From the NCBI GenBank assembly GCA_964344335.1, contig CAYFMW010000003.1, forward strand, positions 1-64,000: 64,000 nucleotides of DNA, in the 5' to 3' direction. The DNA is from RUG11894 sp964344335. GTDB taxonomy: Bacteria; Bacillota; Clostridia; Peptostreptococcales; Anaerovoracaceae. A program made the translations under genes and the position numbers. The notes below the pieces were generated by a model. That model made no database searches and had not been told where the DNA came from. It worked only from the letters and a program-made list of their open reading frames with translations. How positions within the stretch are numbered: position 1 is the stretch's first letter; each line of letters starts with the position of its first letter. This document shows positions 60,880 to 64,000 of this stretch, in pieces.

Positions 60880-61902
60880 TTACGCTCTGTTGCGCACAGC
60901 CGCGTTGCATATCTTTTCGCAGAGCATGTTATAGTCGATTCCCGCTGCTGCGGCTTCTTGCGGCAGTAAACTTGTTTGGGTCATGCCGGGCAAGGAATTC
61001 GCCTCCAGCCAGTAACAATTGTCGCTCTCGTCCAATATGAAGTCCATCCTCGAATAAAAACCCAAGTTCAAAGTATGATGAATTTTCAGGGCCTCGCTCT
61101 GTATCTTCGCGCTCAGCTCGGGTTCAATTGCCGCAGGGCAGATTTCATCCGAAGCCCCTTTCTGATACTTGTTCTTATAGTCGTAAAAACCCTCTTTAGG
61201 TATAATTTCGATGATAGGCAACGCCTGATTATCCAGAATTCCTGCGGAGAATTCCCTCCCAACAATTTTTTGTTCTATAAGTATCTTGTCTTCGTATTTA
61301 AAAGCGTTGTCCATGGCAACTTTTAATTCGGCTTCATTTTCGGCAAACGATACACCTATGCTCGAGCCGTTGCTGCAGGGCTTAACGACACAGGGAAATG
61401 TAACATTTTCAAGATTGCAAGCCACATTTTTGTAGGCCGTTATCCCGGGCGGGGTCAATATATTGTTTTGCCTCATCAATTTCTTCGCTATGTCTTTATC
61501 CATTGACAAAAGACAGCCGATGTAAACGGAACCTGTGTAATTTATATTATATAAATCGAACACGGCCTGAAGCTGACCGTTTTCCCCCATTGAGCCGTGC
61601 AGAGCTATAAACACAACATCCGCTTGCTGACAGAGCTCTATAACGCTAGGTCCTATCAATTCCCCGTTGCTCGAAAGTTTCTTCAGCTTATCAAGATCGG
61701 GTTCCGCCACCTGAACCTGATACGAATATACCGCCTCTTTCGTGTATACTGCCGGAAAATCTTTATTCTCGTTTCCCAGATATAAATCCAGCAGCATAAC
61801 CTCGTGTCCGTTTTCTATTAAAGCATTGGCAATCAAGGCTCCCGACGAGAATGAAACCTCCCTTTCAGGGCTGTATCCACCGGCTAAAACTACAACTCTC
61901 AT
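60880..61902 (-). CDS. ddl: D-alanine--D-alanine ligase
   Basis: Makes the D-Ala-D-Ala end of the stem peptide; 340 aa, ATP-grasp fold. N-terminus VVVLAGGYSPEREVSFSSG, ATP-binding PCSNGSSIGVSF, the omega-loop FYDYKNKYQKG with the tyrosine expected of D-Ala-D-Ala enzymes, and the C-terminal EANSLPGMTQTSLLPQ. VanA-type D-Ala-D-Lac ligases have a histidine in the loop, so glycopeptide resistance is not indicated. Together with the murE/D-Asp ligase pair it supplies parts of the cell-wall precursor. Confidence 0.94.
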   Translation of the reverse strand: MRVVVLAGGYSPEREVSFSSGALIANALIENGHEVMLLDLYLGNENKDFPAVYTKEAVYSYQVQVAEPDLDKLKKLSSNGELIGPSVIELCQQADVVFIALHGSMGENGQLQAVFDLYNINYTGSVYIGCLLSMDKDIAKKLMRQNNILTPPGITAYKNVACNLENVTFPCVVKPCSNGSSIGVSFAENEAELKVAMDNAFKYEDKILIEQKIVGREFSAGILDNQALPIIEIIPKEGFYDYKNKYQKGASDEICPAAIEPELSAKIQSEALKIHHTLNLGFYSRMDFILDESDNCYWLEANSLPGMTQTSLLPQEAAAAGIDYNMLCEKICNAAVRNRA

Positions 61903-62043
61903 TTTCCTATCGACACCTATTTCTGCATTACAAACTCTACAGCACTTACAGTCATATTATCCCACAAAAAAACGAACATCGCCACAGAAAGGGGCTTCAC
62001 ATTGCCGAACAATAAATAAAAGGCATTGGACAAGAAGACACGG

Positions 62044-62073
62044 TTGCCAATAACCCCTCACATAGAGTAAAAT
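62044..62073 (+). promoter_or_regulatory. Sigma-A promoter of the acyl-CoA synthetase gene
   Basis: TTGCCA (62044-62049), 18 bases, TAAAAT (62068-62073), about 50 bases before the ATG. Confidence 0.65.
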
Positions 62074-62123
62074 AACATATAGCATCAAAGTGTCGGATGC
62101 ACACGGGTGAAAGGAAGGATTTT

Positions 62124-63950
62124 ATGACTTACAAATATCATAAGGTCCCGCAAATAGACGATTTGCGCGAGATGATAGAGACCAGCTGCCGCACGCAGGC
62201 AGACAGGCCGGCCTTCCTGGTAAAATCCGTAAAAGGCGGCGAATATCAGGAAATAAGCTACGCGAAGCTCAAGGAGGATATAGATGCCCTCGGGACGAAA
62301 CTCCTGAATCTTGGGCTTGCGGATGCCCATATCGCGGTTATGGGTGAGAATTGTTATCAGTGGGTTACAGCCTATTATGCCGCGACGAACGGTACCGGAG
62401 TCGTAGTTCCTCTCGACAAGGAGCTTCCAAAGGAAGATTTGCTGAATCTTTTAAAATTTGCGGATTGCCGCGCGATATTCTTCACGAACACTTATAGAGA
62501 CTACTTTAAAGATGCCGATATCGAACACAAGTTCGAGATGACCATGTACCACAAAATGGACGCAGAGCTTGAGGCCGCATCGGCCGAAGGAGCACTAAGC
62601 GGTAAAGATTCGGAAGGAATAATAAGCTGGTACTCCATGATCGCGGACGGAAAGAAATTGCTCGAGGCGGGAGATACCGCATTTGCCGAGCGTCCGCTGG
62701 ATCCCGACGAAATGAGGGTTATCCTCTTTACTTCGGCGACCACCGACGACGCAAAAGGAGTTATGCTTTCCCACAGAAATATATGCTCCAATATCATGGA
62801 TACCTGCCGCATAGCTACCGTTACACCGGAGGATCGAACGCTGTCCATACTCCCCATTCATCATACATTCGAGAGCACAATGGGAATGTCCCTGGTCCTA
62901 TATAGAGGAGGATCCACAGCTTTCTACGAGGGCTTAAAGTACATAACGCAGAACATGCTCGAAGCCAAACCGACCTATCTTATAGGAGTGCCTCTGATAT
63001 TCGAGGCAATCTATAAAAAAATCTGGCGACAGGCGGAAAAGACGGGACAAGCTAAAAAGTTGAGAACGGGTATTTCTCTGGCAAAGGGATTGAGAAAGAT
63101 AGGAATCGACAAGAGACGCAGCATCCTTAAGGCCGTGTACGAGAATTTCGGAGGCCGCCTAAAAATGCTTATAACCGGAGCCGCAGGCATAGATCCAAAT
63201 GTGCTTCGAGGCTACGAAGATCTGGGCTTTACCATGCAGCAAGGCTACGGACTTACGGAGACCTCCCCTCTTGTAACAGGCATGATGGATTTCCACAACG
63301 AGCTCAGATACAAGAAGGCGGGTTCCTCAGGCCCCGTCGTAAGCTTAGGCGAGATTAAGATAGACAATCCCGGAGAGGACGGAATCGGAGAAATCCTGTT
63401 CAGAGGTCCGAACCTGATGCTCGGATACTATAAGCGGCCGGATTTAACCGCAAAAGCGATTGTGGACGGGTGGTTTCATACGGGAGACCTGGGCTTTATA
63501 GACGATATAGGCTGGCTCTACATAACCGGCAGGAAGAAGAATGTAATTGTTACAAAGACGGGCAAAAATATATATCCGGAAGAGCTGGAAGGATATATGC
63601 AGCATATCAAGTACATCGAGGAAGTGCTCGTCCACGGAGTGGAGAGAGAAGACGACACGGTGGTGGGGGCTCAGATAAGGCCCAACTACGAGACCATATA
63701 CGAGGAATTCGGCGAGGACTATCCCGAAGACAGCATATTCAATCTGCTGAAAAAGGCAGTCTCCGACCTGAACGACAAGCTGCCCATATACAAGCACATC
63801 CGTGAAATTACGATAAGGGCCGACGACTTCGTCAAGACTACGACCAAAAAGATAAAGAGGCACAAGAGCACGGAAAATCTGGATAAGGATGCCTTCAAGA
63901 GCGTGGACGACAAGCCCGATGAAGCCCCCGGCGAAGGCGAAAAGAACTGA
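62124..63950 (+). CDS. Long-chain acyl-CoA synthetase (AMP-forming)
   Basis: Activates fatty acids to acyl-CoA through acyl-AMP; 608 aa from the ATG at 62124, four bases after aagga; an ATG at 62097 is upstream of that site. The adenylate-forming core motifs are ILFTSATTDDAKGVMLSHRN (the usual TSGTTG-P loop reads TSATTDDAKG, with Ala-Thr-Thr-Asp for the usual Gly-Thr-Thr-Gly), GYGLTETSPLV, GWFHTGDLGFIDDIGWLYITGR and the closing lysine region near TKKIKRHKS. It fits the FAA1/FadD group. The P-loop change is notable. Only 50 bases follow the stop in the window. Confidence 0.9.
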   Translation: MTYKYHKVPQIDDLREMIETSCRTQADRPAFLVKSVKGGEYQEISYAKLKEDIDALGTKLLNLGLADAHIAVMGENCYQWVTAYYAATNGTGVVVPLDKELPKEDLLNLLKFADCRAIFFTNTYRDYFKDADIEHKFEMTMYHKMDAELEAASAEGALSGKDSEGIISWYSMIADGKKLLEAGDTAFAERPLDPDEMRVILFTSATTDDAKGVMLSHRNICSNIMDTCRIATVTPEDRTLSILPIHHTFESTMGMSLVLYRGGSTAFYEGLKYITQNMLEAKPTYLIGVPLIFEAIYKKIWRQAEKTGQAKKLRTGISLAKGLRKIGIDKRRSILKAVYENFGGRLKMLITGAAGIDPNVLRGYEDLGFTMQQGYGLTETSPLVTGMMDFHNELRYKKAGSSGPVVSLGEIKIDNPGEDGIGEILFRGPNLMLGYYKRPDLTAKAIVDGWFHTGDLGFIDDIGWLYITGRKKNVIVTKTGKNIYPEELEGYMQHIKYIEEVLVHGVEREDDTVVGAQIRPNYETIYEEFGEDYPEDSIFNLLKKAVSDLNDKLPIYKHIREITIRADDFVKTTTKKIKRHKSTENLDKDAFKSVDDKPDEAPGEGEKN

Positions 63951-64000
63951 TAAGCCCTCCGGAGTCTAAAGGATAAACAACTAAAGGGAGCGCTGCATTT

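Noticed and set aside
60880..61902. VanA/VanG-type ligase for glycopeptide resistance
   Set aside because: The omega loop has the tyrosine of D-Ala-D-Ala ligases, and no vanH, vanX or vanRS genes are nearby.
1..64000. CRISPR arrays, tRNA and rRNA genes, prophage or insertion sequences
   Set aside because: I looked through the intergenic stretches and saw no spaced repeats, no cloverleaf candidates, and no transposase or phage protein among the translated frames.

Overview
The window is a 64 kb piece of a draft genome (one run of 100 Ns at 53942-54041) from a low-to-mid GC Gram-positive anaerobe, most likely a member of the Clostridia. The evidence is the gene complement: Gram-positive lipoproteins, PlsX/PlsY phospholipid synthesis, a smc-ftsY-rnc cluster, an AtoE short-chain fatty acid transporter, a rubredoxin-glutamate synthase protein, an ECF vitamin transporter, and no outer-membrane genes. 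A family-level placement (Mogibacterium/Anaerovoracaceae-like) is only a guess. No rRNA, tRNA, CRISPR array, prophage or insertion sequence was seen. Almost all of the window is ordinary chromosomal backbone.

Layout. 131-6833 (+): a complete oligopeptide/dipeptide ABC importer (two permeases, two ATPases, binding lipoprotein) that ends in an M14-type carboxypeptidase. 6908-8032 (-): an orphan BMP-family (nucleoside-type) binding lipoprotein with its own promoter. 8175-30567 (-): a long housekeeping run, read from right to left: pepF, nadK, rluA-type synthase, valS, plsX, rnc, smc, ftsY, a class A PBP, then a new perfect-consensus promoter, comEC, holA, an EamA transporter, rlmN, then another promoter, a small P-loop protein and a Nudix CoA hydrolase. 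30697-31212 (+): an unknown acidic protein behind a duplicated promoter-like repeat. 31267-36720 (-): an M50 protease, an M42 peptidase, a DUF975 membrane protein, a D-aspartate-ligase-like ATP-grasp enzyme and a MurE whose motifs are of the lysine type. 36831-38660 (+): thioredoxin and cardiolipin synthase. 38657-42961 (-): der, plsY, gpsA, miaB. 43128-48856 (+): an unknown zinc-ribbon membrane protein, trkA and two tandem trkH genes, then a CBS-ACT protein. 48931-53800 (-): a GNAT protein, rubredoxin-GOGAT, tcdA, an FAD oxidoreductase and an unknown membrane protein. 54089-59287 (-): an ECF transporter (EcfT plus an EcfA-EcfA-S triple fusion) behind a leader that looks like a compact cobalamin riboswitch with a terminator, and upstream of it atoE. 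59417-61902 (-): a truncated DUF3021 protein, a TetR regulator with its control region, a DUF1294 protein and ddl. 62124-63950 (+): a long-chain acyl-CoA synthetase.

How the genes fit together. Several loci bear on the cell envelope: Ddl makes D-Ala-D-Ala, MurE (predicted to add Lys or another non-DAP diamine) is translationally coupled to a D-Asp-ligase-like enzyme that would build a D-Asp crossbridge, and the class A PBP would polymerise and crosslink the product; PlsX, PlsY, GpsA and Cls make phospholipid. The peptide importer, the carboxypeptidase, PepF and the M42 enzyme suggest peptide use. The ECF cassette is predicted to import cobalamin because of its leader.

The most interesting places are the cobalamin-type leader joined to the triple-fused ECF transporter, the MurE/D-Asp-ligase pair, the control region and split zinc-ribbon protein at the head of the Trk operon, and the TetR control region with a 22-bp perfect direct repeat and a 17-bp palindrome. 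I did not find a clearly new defence or mobile system. Function calls come from reading motifs by eye; no database search was run.
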